Part shown: positions 25,689 to 34,493 of the stretch, one piece after another
Layout of the letters: each line of letters starts with the position of its first letter
Position numbering within the stretch: the first letter of the stretch is position 1
From: Komagataeibacter xylinus
GTDB taxonomy: Bacteria > Pseudomonadota > Alphaproteobacteria > Acetobacterales > Acetobacteraceae
Direction of reading: 5' to 3'
Length of the DNA: 64,000 bases
NCBI RefSeq assembly: GCF_004302915.1
Contig: NZ_QQBI01000005.1
Location: 99,821 to 163,820, forward strand
Program-made: the position numbers and the translations under genes
Notes under the pieces: model-generated
The model's database searches: none
The model's input: only the letters and a program-made list of their open reading frames with translations
What the model was told of the DNA's origin: nothing

Positions 25689-26474
25689 GTGAACGGCATT
25701 CTCGATTTTGTTGCCGGGCTGGGTAGGGCCGTTCTGGACATGGTGCGCATGGCCGGCAAGGTGGCGCTGTTCGGGGCCGTGGCGCTGTCGCATGTTGTCC
25801 GCCCGCCGTTTTACTGGCGCACGCTGTGGGGGTCGCTGGTCGAGATCGGGTATTTCTCGCTGCCCGTGGTGGCGTTGACCGCCCTGTTCTCGGGCGGGGT
25901 GATCGCGCTGCAATCCTATACCGGCTTTGCCCAGTACCATGCCCAGAACGCCATTGCGGGCATCGTGATCCTTGCGGTCACGCGTGAACTCGGGCCGGTG
26001 CTGGCGGGGCTGATGGTGGCAGGCCGCGTGGGGGCGGCCATGTCAGCCGAGATCGGCACCATGCGCGTGACCGACCAGATCGACGCGCTGACCACGCTTT
26101 CCACCAACCCCATGAAATACCTTGTCACGCCAAGGCTGGTGGCCGGCACGCTGGCGCTGCCCTTCCTGGTGCTGATCGCCGACATACTGGGCGTGCTGGG
26201 CGGGTTTACCGTATGCGTGATGAAGCTGGATTTCTCGGCATCCGCCTATATCGCGGCCACCATCGCCTCGCTCAAGGTGATGGATGTGACGGTGGGGCTG
26301 GTCAAGGCAGCCATCTTCGGCTTCCTGATCACGCTCATGGGCTGCTACCACGGCTATCATAGCCGTGGCGGGGCCGAGGGCGTGGGAGCGGCGACCACGG
26401 CGGCCGTGGTGGCGGCGTCGATCCTGCTGCTGACCTTCGATTACCTGCTGACGGATGTGTTCTTCTCGCAATGA
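25689..26474 (+). CDS. mlaE: MlaE-type ABC transporter permease (lipid transport)
   Basis: MlaE (261 aa) is the inner-membrane permease of the phospholipid transport system that maintains outer-membrane asymmetry. Family hallmarks include FSGGVIALQSYTGF, the VTRELGPVLAGLMVAGRVGAAMSAEIGTMRVT block, and EGVGAATTAAVVAASILLL near the C-terminus. The GTG at 25689 follows GGGAGG with suitable spacing; the frame open upstream lacks family similarity. The ATPase gene follows with an ATGA overlap. MlaD, MlaC and MlaB are not in the window. Confidence 0.9.
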   Translation: MNGILDFVAGLGRAVLDMVRMAGKVALFGAVALSHVVRPPFYWRTLWGSLVEIGYFSLPVVALTALFSGGVIALQSYTGFAQYHAQNAIAGIVILAVTRELGPVLAGLMVAGRVGAAMSAEIGTMRVTDQIDALTTLSTNPMKYLVTPRLVAGTLALPFLVLIADILGVLGGFTVCVMKLDFSASAYIAATIASLKVMDVTVGLVKAAIFGFLITLMGCYHGYHSRGGAEGVGAATTAAVVAASILLLTFDYLLTDVFFSQ

Positions 26475-27265
26475 CCGACCCGACCCCCAAGATCCGCATT
26501 CGCGGCCTGAAAAAGGCGTTTGGCCCCAAGGTGGTGCTCGATGGGGTGGACCTTGATGTGATGGGTGGCACGTCGTTCGTGGTCATTGGCGGCTCGGGCA
26601 CCGGCAAGTCGGTGCTGCTGCGCTGCATCCTCGGCCTGATCACGCCCGATGCCGGTTCCATCGAGATTGATGGCGTGGACGTGACCACGCTTACGCCCCG
26701 CCAGCGCGAGCCCTACATGGCGCGGATCGGCATGCTGTTCCAGAATGGCGCGCTGTTCGACAGCCTGAGCGTGTGGGAGAACGTGACCTTCGGCCTGACC
26801 GCCGCCGCCCGCATGGGCCACGGCCCGCGCCTGACCCGCGCGCAGTCGCGCGCGCGGGCGGGCGAACTGCTCGAGCAGGTGGGCATGGACCCTGCCGTGG
26901 GCGCGCTTTCGCCCGCCGAACTGTCAGGCGGCATGCAAAAGCGCGTGGGGCTGGCCCGCGCCATTGCCGCACGGCCCGAGATCCTGTTCTTTGATGAACC
27001 CACCACCGGCCTTGACCCCATCATGGGGGCGGTAATTGACGGGCTGATTGCCGATTGCGTGCGCAAGCTCGGCTCCACCGCCATCGCCATCACGCACGAC
27101 ATGGCCTCCGCCCAGCGTATCGGCGACAGGGTGGGCATGCTCTACGAAGGCAGGCTGATCTGGCAGGGCCTGCCTTCCACCCTGTTCGACAGCGGCAACC
27201 CGGTGGTGGACCAGTTCACCCACGGCCGCCGCGAGGGGCCGATCAAGGTGGATGTAGGGAAATAA
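26471..27265 (+). CDS. mlaF: MlaF-type ABC transporter ATP-binding protein
   Basis: MlaF (264 aa) powers the MlaE permease. Walker A is GGSGTGKS (residues 40-47), the ABC signature LSGGMQKR (151-158) and Walker B ILFFDEP (171-177). The signature ends with QKR rather than QRQR, which is typical of MlaF/Ttg2A proteins. The start overlaps the mlaE stop. A palindromic element begins 10 bp after the stop, and no further lipid transport genes follow. Confidence 0.92.
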   Translation: MTDPTPKIRIRGLKKAFGPKVVLDGVDLDVMGGTSFVVIGGSGTGKSVLLRCILGLITPDAGSIEIDGVDVTTLTPRQREPYMARIGMLFQNGALFDSLSVWENVTFGLTAAARMGHGPRLTRAQSRARAGELLEQVGMDPAVGALSPAELSGGMQKRVGLARAIAARPEILFFDEPTTGLDPIMGAVIDGLIADCVRKLGSTAIAITHDMASAQRIGDRVGMLYEGRLIWQGLPSTLFDSGNPVVDQFTHGRREGPIKVDVGK

Positions 27266-27275
27266 TTGAAAAGAC

Positions 27276-27356
27276 AGAAGTTTTTTGGTGCCGCCTTTTT
27301 TCAAAAAGGCAGCGTTCTTTTTGAAGCTTTTTGAAAAAAGCTTCACCAAAAACTTT
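27276..27356. repeat. Palindromic element, copy 5 (orientation B)
   Basis: Outer arms are AGAAGTTTTTTGGTG and CACCAAAAACTTTT. Hairpins are GCCGCCTTTTTTC / AAAAAGGCAGC and GAAGCTTTTTG / AAAAAAGCTTC. The element starts 10 bp after mlaF and stops about 70 bp before radA. Confidence 0.85.
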
Positions 27357-27427
27357 TCCCCGTTTGGCTAGGCGGCCGGTCGTTCCATATATGATATACA
27401 CGATCTGTTCTTGCCCAAGGAGCCATC

Positions 27428-28830
<1,403 letters not shown>

Positions 28831-28834
<4 letters not shown>

Positions 28835-29457
28835 GCACGCCGGAACGCTTCATGCTCAGCGCCCCCGCCATGCTGGAGCGGGAGGTGAAAAAAAGCATCT
28901 TCCTGGCGCAGGCGGCCCCCGTCGCCACCCCGGCCGAGGCCATGGAGTTCATCGCGTCCGTCAGCGACCCCGATGCCACGCATAACTGCTGGGCCTACCT
29001 GATTGGCCAGACCTATCGCAGCGATGACGCGGGCGAGCCGGGCGGCACGGCGGGGCGCCCCATATTGCAGGTGATCGAGGGGCAGGGCTTTGACCGCACG
29101 GTAGTCGTGGTCACGCGCTGGTTTGGCGGCACCAAGCTGGGTGCGGGCGGGCTTGTGCGCGCCTATGGCGGCACGGCGGCGGAATGCCTGCGCACGGCCC
29201 CCCGCGTGCCGATTGTGGAGATGGTGGATCTGACCTTTGGCTGCGGCTTTTCCGAGCACGCGTTGCTGCGCGCGCGGCTTGAGGCGATGGACTGCCAGAT
29301 CGTGGCCGAGGAATTTGACGCCGAGGGCGTGGGCCTGCACATAACCGTGCCCGTGGTGCATGAGGCGGAGGTGCGCACGCGCATTACCGACATAACCCGC
29401 GGGCAGGCCACCATCCGTGTGGTGGAGGAAGATGAAGCGGAGGGTGTTGGAGCGTAA
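28831..29457 (+). CDS. yigZ: IMPACT/YigZ family protein
   Basis: This 208-residue YigZ-like protein may act on translation or stress control; the precise function is unsettled in bacteria. The family signature SDDAGEPGGTAGRPILQVIE is followed by VVVVTRWFGGTKLGAGGLVRAYGG, and a C-terminal ferredoxin-like domain of about 65 residues carries the second conserved module. It begins with GTG overlapping the radA stop (GTGA), so it is translationally coupled to radA. That association may be incidental. Confidence 0.88.
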
Positions 29458-29516
29458 CGGCATTGGCGCTATGTCAGACAGCGTTTCACGTTCAGCATAC
29501 GGAAAAAAGACCAGCC

Positions 29517-29753
29517 ATGACCGATACCCCTCCCGATCGCCTGTCCGTCAATCCGACCAGCCCTTTTTATGACGAAGCCCTGCTCGAGCGCGGCATTGGC
29601 GTGCGCTTCAAGGGCATCGAGAAGAACAATGTCGAGGAATACTGCATCAGCGAAGGCTGGGTGCGCCTGGCTGTGGGGCGTGGCACCGACCGTTTTGGCA
29701 ACCCCATGACCATGAAGGTGACGGGGCCGGTCGAGGTCTGGTTCAAGTCCTGA
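29517..29753 (+). CDS. DUF3297 family small protein
   Basis: This 78-residue soluble protein of the DUF3297 family, common in Proteobacteria, has no known function. Recognisable blocks are RLSVNPTSPFYDEALLERGI, GVRFKGIEKNNVEEYCISEG and the C-terminal MKVTGPVEVWFK. The ATG at 29517 is preceded by a purine-rich GGAAAAAAGA site; the longer frame from 29463 is less likely. A clean palindromic element starts 2 bp after the stop, followed by an intrinsic terminator. Confidence 0.88.
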   Translation: MTDTPPDRLSVNPTSPFYDEALLERGIGVRFKGIEKNNVEEYCISEGWVRLAVGRGTDRFGNPMTMKVTGPVEVWFKS

Positions 29754-29755
29754 AG

Positions 29756-29839
29756 ATAAAAGTTTTTGGTGAAGCTTTTTTCAAAAAGCTTCAAAAGACG
29801 CCGCCTTTTTGAAAAAAGGCGGCACCCAAAAACTTTTAT
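29756..29839. repeat. Palindromic element, copy 6 (best-preserved, orientation A)
   Basis: This 84-bp copy defines the family. Outer arms ATAAAAGTTTTTGGTG and CACCCAAAAACTTTTAT pair over about 16 bp with one bulge. Between them lie hairpin 1, GAAGCTTTTT / AAAAAGCTTC, and hairpin 2, GCCGCCTTTTT / AAAAAGGCGGC, each with a loop of a few bases. It starts 2 bp after the DUF3297 stop. Confidence 0.92.
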
Positions 29840-29844
29840 AACTA

Positions 29845-29878
29845 AAAAAGGCTGCACCCCGAGGGATGCGGCCTTTTT
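29845..29878. terminator. Intrinsic terminator between DUF3297 and hpnN
   Basis: The stem AAAAAGGCTGCA / TGCGGCCTTTTT, with one mismatch and a short loop, carries A and T runs on both sides. It can therefore end transcription from both convergent genes. Confidence 0.85.
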
Positions 29879-29896
29879 GCTGTTTCCCCTACAGGG

Positions 29897-32491
29897 TCAT
29901 TCCTTGTCAATCGCGCGCTTGGGCAGCAGGGCGGGCACGAAGATCAGGGTCGCAACCAGCGTGCAGGCCAGCGAGAGCAGCAGCAGCCGGCCCATGCTGG
30001 CCGTGCCCGGATGGTGCGAGGCCGCAAGCGAGCCGAACGCCGTGCCCGTGGTCAGCGCCGAGAACAGCACCGCGCGCGCCGTGGGGCTGGACAGCGGCGA
30101 TTTGATGCCCGCCCGCCAGTTCATGACGAAATAGATGTTGAACGACACGCCCACGCCAAGCAACAGGGGGAGGGCAATGATGTTGGCGAAGTTGAGCTGC
30201 TCGGGCACCACGATGATCAGGATGACCGTCATCAGTGCGGAGAGTAGCAGCGGGGCCAGCACCAGCGCCGTATCAAGCAGCTTGCGCAGGGCTACGGCCA
30301 GGATGATCGCGATCATGACAATGGCCGCCCCGGCCGCGGTCACAAAGGCATGCACCATGGTCGCGGCACTCTGCACGATGTCGATGGCCGAACCCGCCGC
30401 CGTGGGGGCGATCTTCTGTATCTCGCCCACATACTGGTGCAGCGCGCGGTTGCCCTGCATGTCATGGCTGGGGTGTACCTCGACCAGCGCACGGCCATCA
30501 GGCAGCAGGTAGTCACGCGCAAGCTGCTGCGGCACGTCGCTGATGCCCACTTCCTTCACCTGCAGCATGTCGCGCAGCATGTTCAACTGCATGGGCAAAA
30601 AGCGCACCAGCGCCTCGTTGGTGGCCAGCACGCGGGCATCATCAGCCTTCGCCAGTTGGGCCAGTGCTGACTGGATGCGGCGCAGCGGGTCGTTGGCGGG
30701 CAGCTTGTCCAGCACGCCACCCAGGTCGCCCGCCGTCTTGGCGGCGGCAGCACGCAGGGCATCGGCATCGGGCGCGGGCTTGGGGTCGGGCACGATCAGG
30801 GTGGGCAGCAGGATGTTGGCCGCATCCTGAATCAGCGGCAGCTTGGTCTTCTGGTCGGCAGGCACCATCGAGCCGAGCCACAGCGCGTCATGCACCAGCG
30901 GCAGGCCCGAGAGCCGGTCCGACATGGCGGCGGCCAGCTTGAGGTCAGGCATCAGCACATCGACCGTATAGGGCGAATATTGCGGCTCGGACATGAGCAT
31001 GCCCAGCGTGACCATGCCCTCGGATTTGGGGTTCTTGGTATGCAGCGGGTCGGCATCGAAGGTCAGGCGCGGCACCAGCGCCAGCCCCACCAGCGCCACC
31101 ACCACGAAGCCCGCAAGGATGGGCTTGCGATGGTGGCGGATGGCGGTGTCGATGGGCCGCGCGAAGGCAAAGCCGATCGTGCCATGCCCCGCCGTGGGGC
31201 GGAACAGCCGCAGCAGCGCGGGCAGCAGCGTGAGCGTGCAGACAAAGGCGAACACCATGCCGAAACCGGCAATCAGCCCCAACTGCGCAACCCCCACGAA
31301 GGCGGTGGGCGTAAAGGCCAGGAACCCTGCCGAGGTGGCCATGGCGGCAACAAGGATCTGGTGGCCGGTCTCGTTGCCGGTCTGCTCGAGGGCTGCGGGC
31401 AGGCTGAGTGCCGTGCCATCAGGGTTGGCCTGCGCGCGGAAGCGGACCGAGAACTGGATGGCGAAATCCACCGCGATGCCCACGAACAGGATGGCGAACG
31501 CCACCGAGATCAGGTTGAGCTTGCCCACCACGATGGCGGCAAACCCGGTGGTCAGCAGCAGCCCCGACACCAGCGTGATGATGATGGGCACGATGATGCG
31601 CCACGTATGCACCGCCAGAATCAGCCACAGCGTAACCAGCACCAGCGAGCCGAGCAGGCCCGCCACCATGCCTTCGGCCACGGTGGCGAATTCCTCATCC
31701 GCGATCTGGGTATCGCCCGTGATATGCACATGCGCCCGCCCGCTTTTAACGAAAGGCAGGTCATTGGCGGCAGCGCGGATGGCGTCCGATGCCGCGCCGC
31801 CGGGCTGGAAGGAATCATAATCCAGCTTGGGCTGGGTCACGACAAACTGGAACTTGCCGCCAAGGTCGGCCAGGTCACCCGCCAGCAGCCGCTCCCATGA
31901 AAGGGGCTCGGGCGTGCCATCGACCGAATGCTGCAACGTGGTGGCGAAGCCATCGAGGGCAGCATGGAAGTTGCCAAGGTTGGCCTGCCCCTGCGCCACG
32001 CCGAGCGCGATCAGGTTGAGCGCGCTGAACAGCCCGCGCCCCGAAGGATCAGCCGCAAGCTCGCTGAGGAAGGGCTGGGCGGTGATGGTGGTGTTGAGCA
32101 CGCGCTCGAGTGCCTTGGGGTCAAGGAACATCAGCCCGTTGCGCACCAGGTACGGATCGGTCTGGGGGGTGGTGACGTAATTGAAGTGCTCATGGTCGCC
32201 GCGCAGCCTGGCTGCAAGGCCGAGCGCTGTCTGCTGAGCCTCCTCGGGCAGGGCCGCGTCGATCACGGCCACGAGCTGGTCCTGCTTTTGCGGGAACAGG
32301 CGGCCCATTTCGTCCGAGCGCTTCTTCCAGTCCAGCGAGGACGAGAACATCTGGTCCGTATCGGTGGTGACGCCAAGCAGCGCGTAGCTGGCATAGGTCG
32401 CCCCAGCAATCAGCACGGCAAACGCCAGCACGACAGCAATGGCATGGCGGGAACACAAAGCGACAAGACGCCCAAGCGGTACCGATAGCAT
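29897..32491 (-). CDS. hpnN: Hopanoid-associated RND transporter HpnN
   Basis: HpnN (864 aa) is an inner-membrane RND-family protein that moves hopanoids to the outer membrane; that function is established in Rhodopseudomonas palustris. About 12 membrane helices are arranged as two halves. The N-terminal periplasmic domain starts TDTDQMFSSSLDWKKRSDEM. The sterol-sensing-like helices include VAFAILFVGIAVDFAIQFSVRFR and, in the second half, LPLLLGVGVSFNIYFVMNWRAG. It is separated by about 15 kb from the hpn operon. An hpnL-like gene is its nearest upstream neighbour on the same strand. Confidence 0.9.
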   Translation of the reverse strand: MLSVPLGRLVALCSRHAIAVVLAFAVLIAGATYASYALLGVTTDTDQMFSSSLDWKKRSDEMGRLFPQKQDQLVAVIDAALPEEAQQTALGLAARLRGDHEHFNYVTTPQTDPYLVRNGLMFLDPKALERVLNTTITAQPFLSELAADPSGRGLFSALNLIALGVAQGQANLGNFHAALDGFATTLQHSVDGTPEPLSWERLLAGDLADLGGKFQFVVTQPKLDYDSFQPGGAASDAIRAAANDLPFVKSGRAHVHITGDTQIADEEFATVAEGMVAGLLGSLVLVTLWLILAVHTWRIIVPIIITLVSGLLLTTGFAAIVVGKLNLISVAFAILFVGIAVDFAIQFSVRFRAQANPDGTALSLPAALEQTGNETGHQILVAAMATSAGFLAFTPTAFVGVAQLGLIAGFGMVFAFVCTLTLLPALLRLFRPTAGHGTIGFAFARPIDTAIRHHRKPILAGFVVVALVGLALVPRLTFDADPLHTKNPKSEGMVTLGMLMSEPQYSPYTVDVLMPDLKLAAAMSDRLSGLPLVHDALWLGSMVPADQKTKLPLIQDAANILLPTLIVPDPKPAPDADALRAAAAKTAGDLGGVLDKLPANDPLRRIQSALAQLAKADDARVLATNEALVRFLPMQLNMLRDMLQVKEVGISDVPQQLARDYLLPDGRALVEVHPSHDMQGNRALHQYVGEIQKIAPTAAGSAIDIVQSAATMVHAFVTAAGAAIVMIAIILAVALRKLLDTALVLAPLLLSALMTVILIIVVPEQLNFANIIALPLLLGVGVSFNIYFVMNWRAGIKSPLSSPTARAVLFSALTTGTAFGSLAASHHPGTASMGRLLLLSLACTLVATLIFVPALLPKRAIDKE

Positions 32492-32685
32492 GACGAGTAT
32501 TCAGCCCTTCAGAAACCTGATCCCGTGCCGCATGAACGCGGCATCCGGTGAAGAGGTACGGTTTGGCCCATGATGCGGTGCCGATGCAAGGTGGTTCTTT
32601 ACCGCTGCGGGCACGGCCCCTGTGTTGCGCGGGCCCGCGCGGCTCATCGTGCCTGAAAAGCCTGCCCAGGGAAAAACTGGCAAAT
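32492..32685. other. Non-coding stretch upstream of hpnN
   Basis: Together with the adjacent palindromic element this is a 340-bp gap between hpnN and the hpnL-like gene. It contains a CGTGCCGCATGAACGCGGCA-like imperfect hairpin near 32525. No coding frame or clear promoter was recognised. Confidence 0.4.
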
Positions 32686-32771
32686 CATAAAGAAGTTTTT
32701 GGGACAGCATTTTTCAAAAAGCTTTGAAAAATGCTGTCTTGCTGAAAAAAGGCGATACTCGGAAACTGTTA
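32686..32771. repeat. Palindromic element, divergent copy 7 (orientation A)
   Basis: Outer arms are recognisable (AAGAAGTTTTTGGG and CTCGGAAACTGTTAT). Hairpin 1 is replaced by a longer near-perfect one, ACAGCATTTTTCAAA / TTTGAAAAATGCTGT. Hairpin 2 is decayed to TTGCTGAAAAAAGGCG. Confidence 0.65.
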
Positions 32772-32831
32772 TTTTTTCTTGCCAGTTATTTGATGGGTAA
32801 CACTCTTTTACAAAAAGCCGATCCGCTCCGG

Positions 32832-33836
32832 TCAGGACTGGTGGGGCAGGCGCATGTCCTTGGCGGGATCGGGGCGGACCCAGCGCATTTCCATCACCTG
32901 CCACGCCACAAGCGAGGGCAGGCCCCAGGCAATCTCGCGCAGGCGCTTGATGAGCGACAGCGCGATCCCCTCCTGCGGGGAAAGGCCAAACAGCCCGCCA
33001 ATCAGGATATAACCGCCCTCCGAGACGCCAAGCGCCCCCGGCACGGCAAACCCGGCCGATTTCGCGGCCTGCCCCACGCTTTCGATCACGAAACTGTCAG
33101 CAAGCGAAAGCGGGTGCCCCATCGCCGCGAGCACCACAAAAACCTCGAACGTGCCAAGCGACCACCCCAGCAGTTGCAGCGCACCCGCGCGCAGTGAGTT
33201 CTCGCGGGTGCGGTACAGGGTCAGGATCTGCGCATGCAGGCCACGGATGTCGTCCACCCCGTCCCACCCCAGATGGGCGGCGATGCGCACCAGCAGCTTT
33301 TCCACCAGTGCAATGGCGCCCAGGTACTGGCTGCCAAAGAACACAGCACCCAGCAGCAGGGCCGCACCCGCGCTTTCCATCAGTTCATCGGTCACGGGCG
33401 AGCGGTTGACGAGGCAGAACAGCACCCCGAGCCCGATGAGGGTGAAGGTGACCTGGCTGAGCAGTTCGATGGTCAGGTCGCATATGGTCGCGGCGGCGGC
33501 CTGCTTTATGCCCGTGTCATCACGCCGGGCCAGCAGGCGGGTGGTGATGACCTCGCCGCCCACCTGGGCTACGGGCAGCAGGTTGTTGATGCCCTCGCGC
33601 GCGCAGCGCAGGGCAAAGAAATCGGCAAAGGCCAGCTTTGGCCGCCCGGTCTGGGCCAGAAGGCGCCATGCCTGCGCCGAGGCGCAGACCTGGGTTGCAT
33701 GGAAAATGATGATGGCAGGAATGCTCCACCCCCCGGCTGCGATCAGCCCGAGGATGTCATGCAGGCCGAAACGCCCCAGCATCCAGATCGTAAGACCGAC
33801 ACCGAATGCCCCGGCGAGGAAGGTAAGCAGCCGCAT
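32832..33836 (-). CDS. HpnL-like integral membrane protein (UPF0104 / LPG synthase TM type)
   Basis: This 334-residue polytopic membrane protein has about eight helices and resembles the lysylphosphatidylglycerol synthase membrane domain and HpnL. Family features include LLPVAQVGGEVITTRLLARR, the ICDLTIELLSQ helix, and GFAVPGALGVSEGGYILIGGLFGL followed by SLIKRLREIAWGLPSL. A second gene of the same family lies at 47490-48557. Position next to hpnN suggests a hopanoid or lipid role. The function of HpnL is unproven, so no activity is assigned. Confidence 0.8.
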   Translation of the reverse strand: MRLLTFLAGAFGVGLTIWMLGRFGLHDILGLIAAGGWSIPAIIIFHATQVCASAQAWRLLAQTGRPKLAFADFFALRCAREGINNLLPVAQVGGEVITTRLLARRDDTGIKQAAAATICDLTIELLSQVTFTLIGLGVLFCLVNRSPVTDELMESAGAALLLGAVFFGSQYLGAIALVEKLLVRIAAHLGWDGVDDIRGLHAQILTLYRTRENSLRAGALQLLGWSLGTFEVFVVLAAMGHPLSLADSFVIESVGQAAKSAGFAVPGALGVSEGGYILIGGLFGLSPQEGIALSLIKRLREIAWGLPSLVAWQVMEMRWVRPDPAKDMRLPHQS

Positions 33837-33908
33837 CCGCCATCCCTGTCACCCAAAACAGGACCGCAGAAAGGCTGTTTTTAGCCATTCATGTGGCCCG
33901 GCCTTACT

Positions 33909-34394
33909 TTAACAGCCTCTGATTTTCTGAAGCAATGCGAGACTTTCAACACAGGCCGCCACGGCTTCGCGGCCCTTGTTGTGCACGTCATCGCGCGAGC
34001 GGACGATGGCCTGCTCATCGGTGTAGGTGGTCAGCACGCCAAAGGCGATCGGCACATCCGTGTTCAGCGCCGCCTGTTGCAGGCCAACCGCCGCCCCGAG
34101 GCTGATGAACTCGAAATGGGCGGTATCCCCCTTCACCACGCAGCCAAGGCACACCACGCCATCATAGCGGCCGGTCTTTGCCAGCGTCTGCGCGATGAGC
34201 GGCAGTTCATATGCGCCGGGTGCATACATCACATCTTCATCACGCATGGAAATGGCGTGTTCCTTCAGCCACGCCAGCGCGCCGTCACGCAGGCCATGGG
34301 TCACCTCTTCATTGAAGCGGCTGACCACGATGGCAAGGCGCGGCGGGTGGGCGAAGCTGAGTTCGACCGTGGTGGAGGGGATGTTGGTGCTCAT
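33909..34394 (-). CDS. ribH: 6,7-dimethyl-8-ribityllumazine synthase
   Basis: Lumazine synthase (161 aa) condenses ribityl-aminouracil with dihydroxybutanone phosphate in riboflavin synthesis. The APGAYELPLIAQ segment, His93 in KGDTAHFEFIS (the proposed proton acceptor) and FGVLTTYTDEQAIVRS match the family. The ATG at 34394 gives a standard N-terminus; the frame open to 34439 runs into a palindromic element. It is the last riboflavin gene of the minus-strand cluster, separated from ribBA by that element. Confidence 0.93.
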   Translation of the reverse strand: MSTNIPSTTVELSFAHPPRLAIVVSRFNEEVTHGLRDGALAWLKEHAISMRDEDVMYAPGAYELPLIAQTLAKTGRYDGVVCLGCVVKGDTAHFEFISLGAAVGLQQAALNTDVPIAFGVLTTYTDEQAIVRSRDDVHNKGREAVAACVESLALLQKIRGC

Positions 34395-34414
34395 TATCCG
34401 GCGTTGTCCGTTTT

Positions 34415-34493
34415 TATGGTGAGGTGAAGCTTTTTTCAAAAAGCTTTGAAGAACGCCGCCTTTTTGAAAAAAGGCGACGCCCAGAAATTTTTG
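34415..34493. repeat. Palindromic element, copy 8 (orientation A)
   Basis: It fills the gap between ribBA (stop at 34494) and ribH. Hairpins are GAAGCTTTTTT / AAAAAGCTTTG and GCCGCCTTTTTG / AAAAAAGGCGAC. The left outer arm is worn (TTTTATGGTGAGGTG). It lies inside the riboflavin gene cluster, where it could affect ribH expression. Confidence 0.78.
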
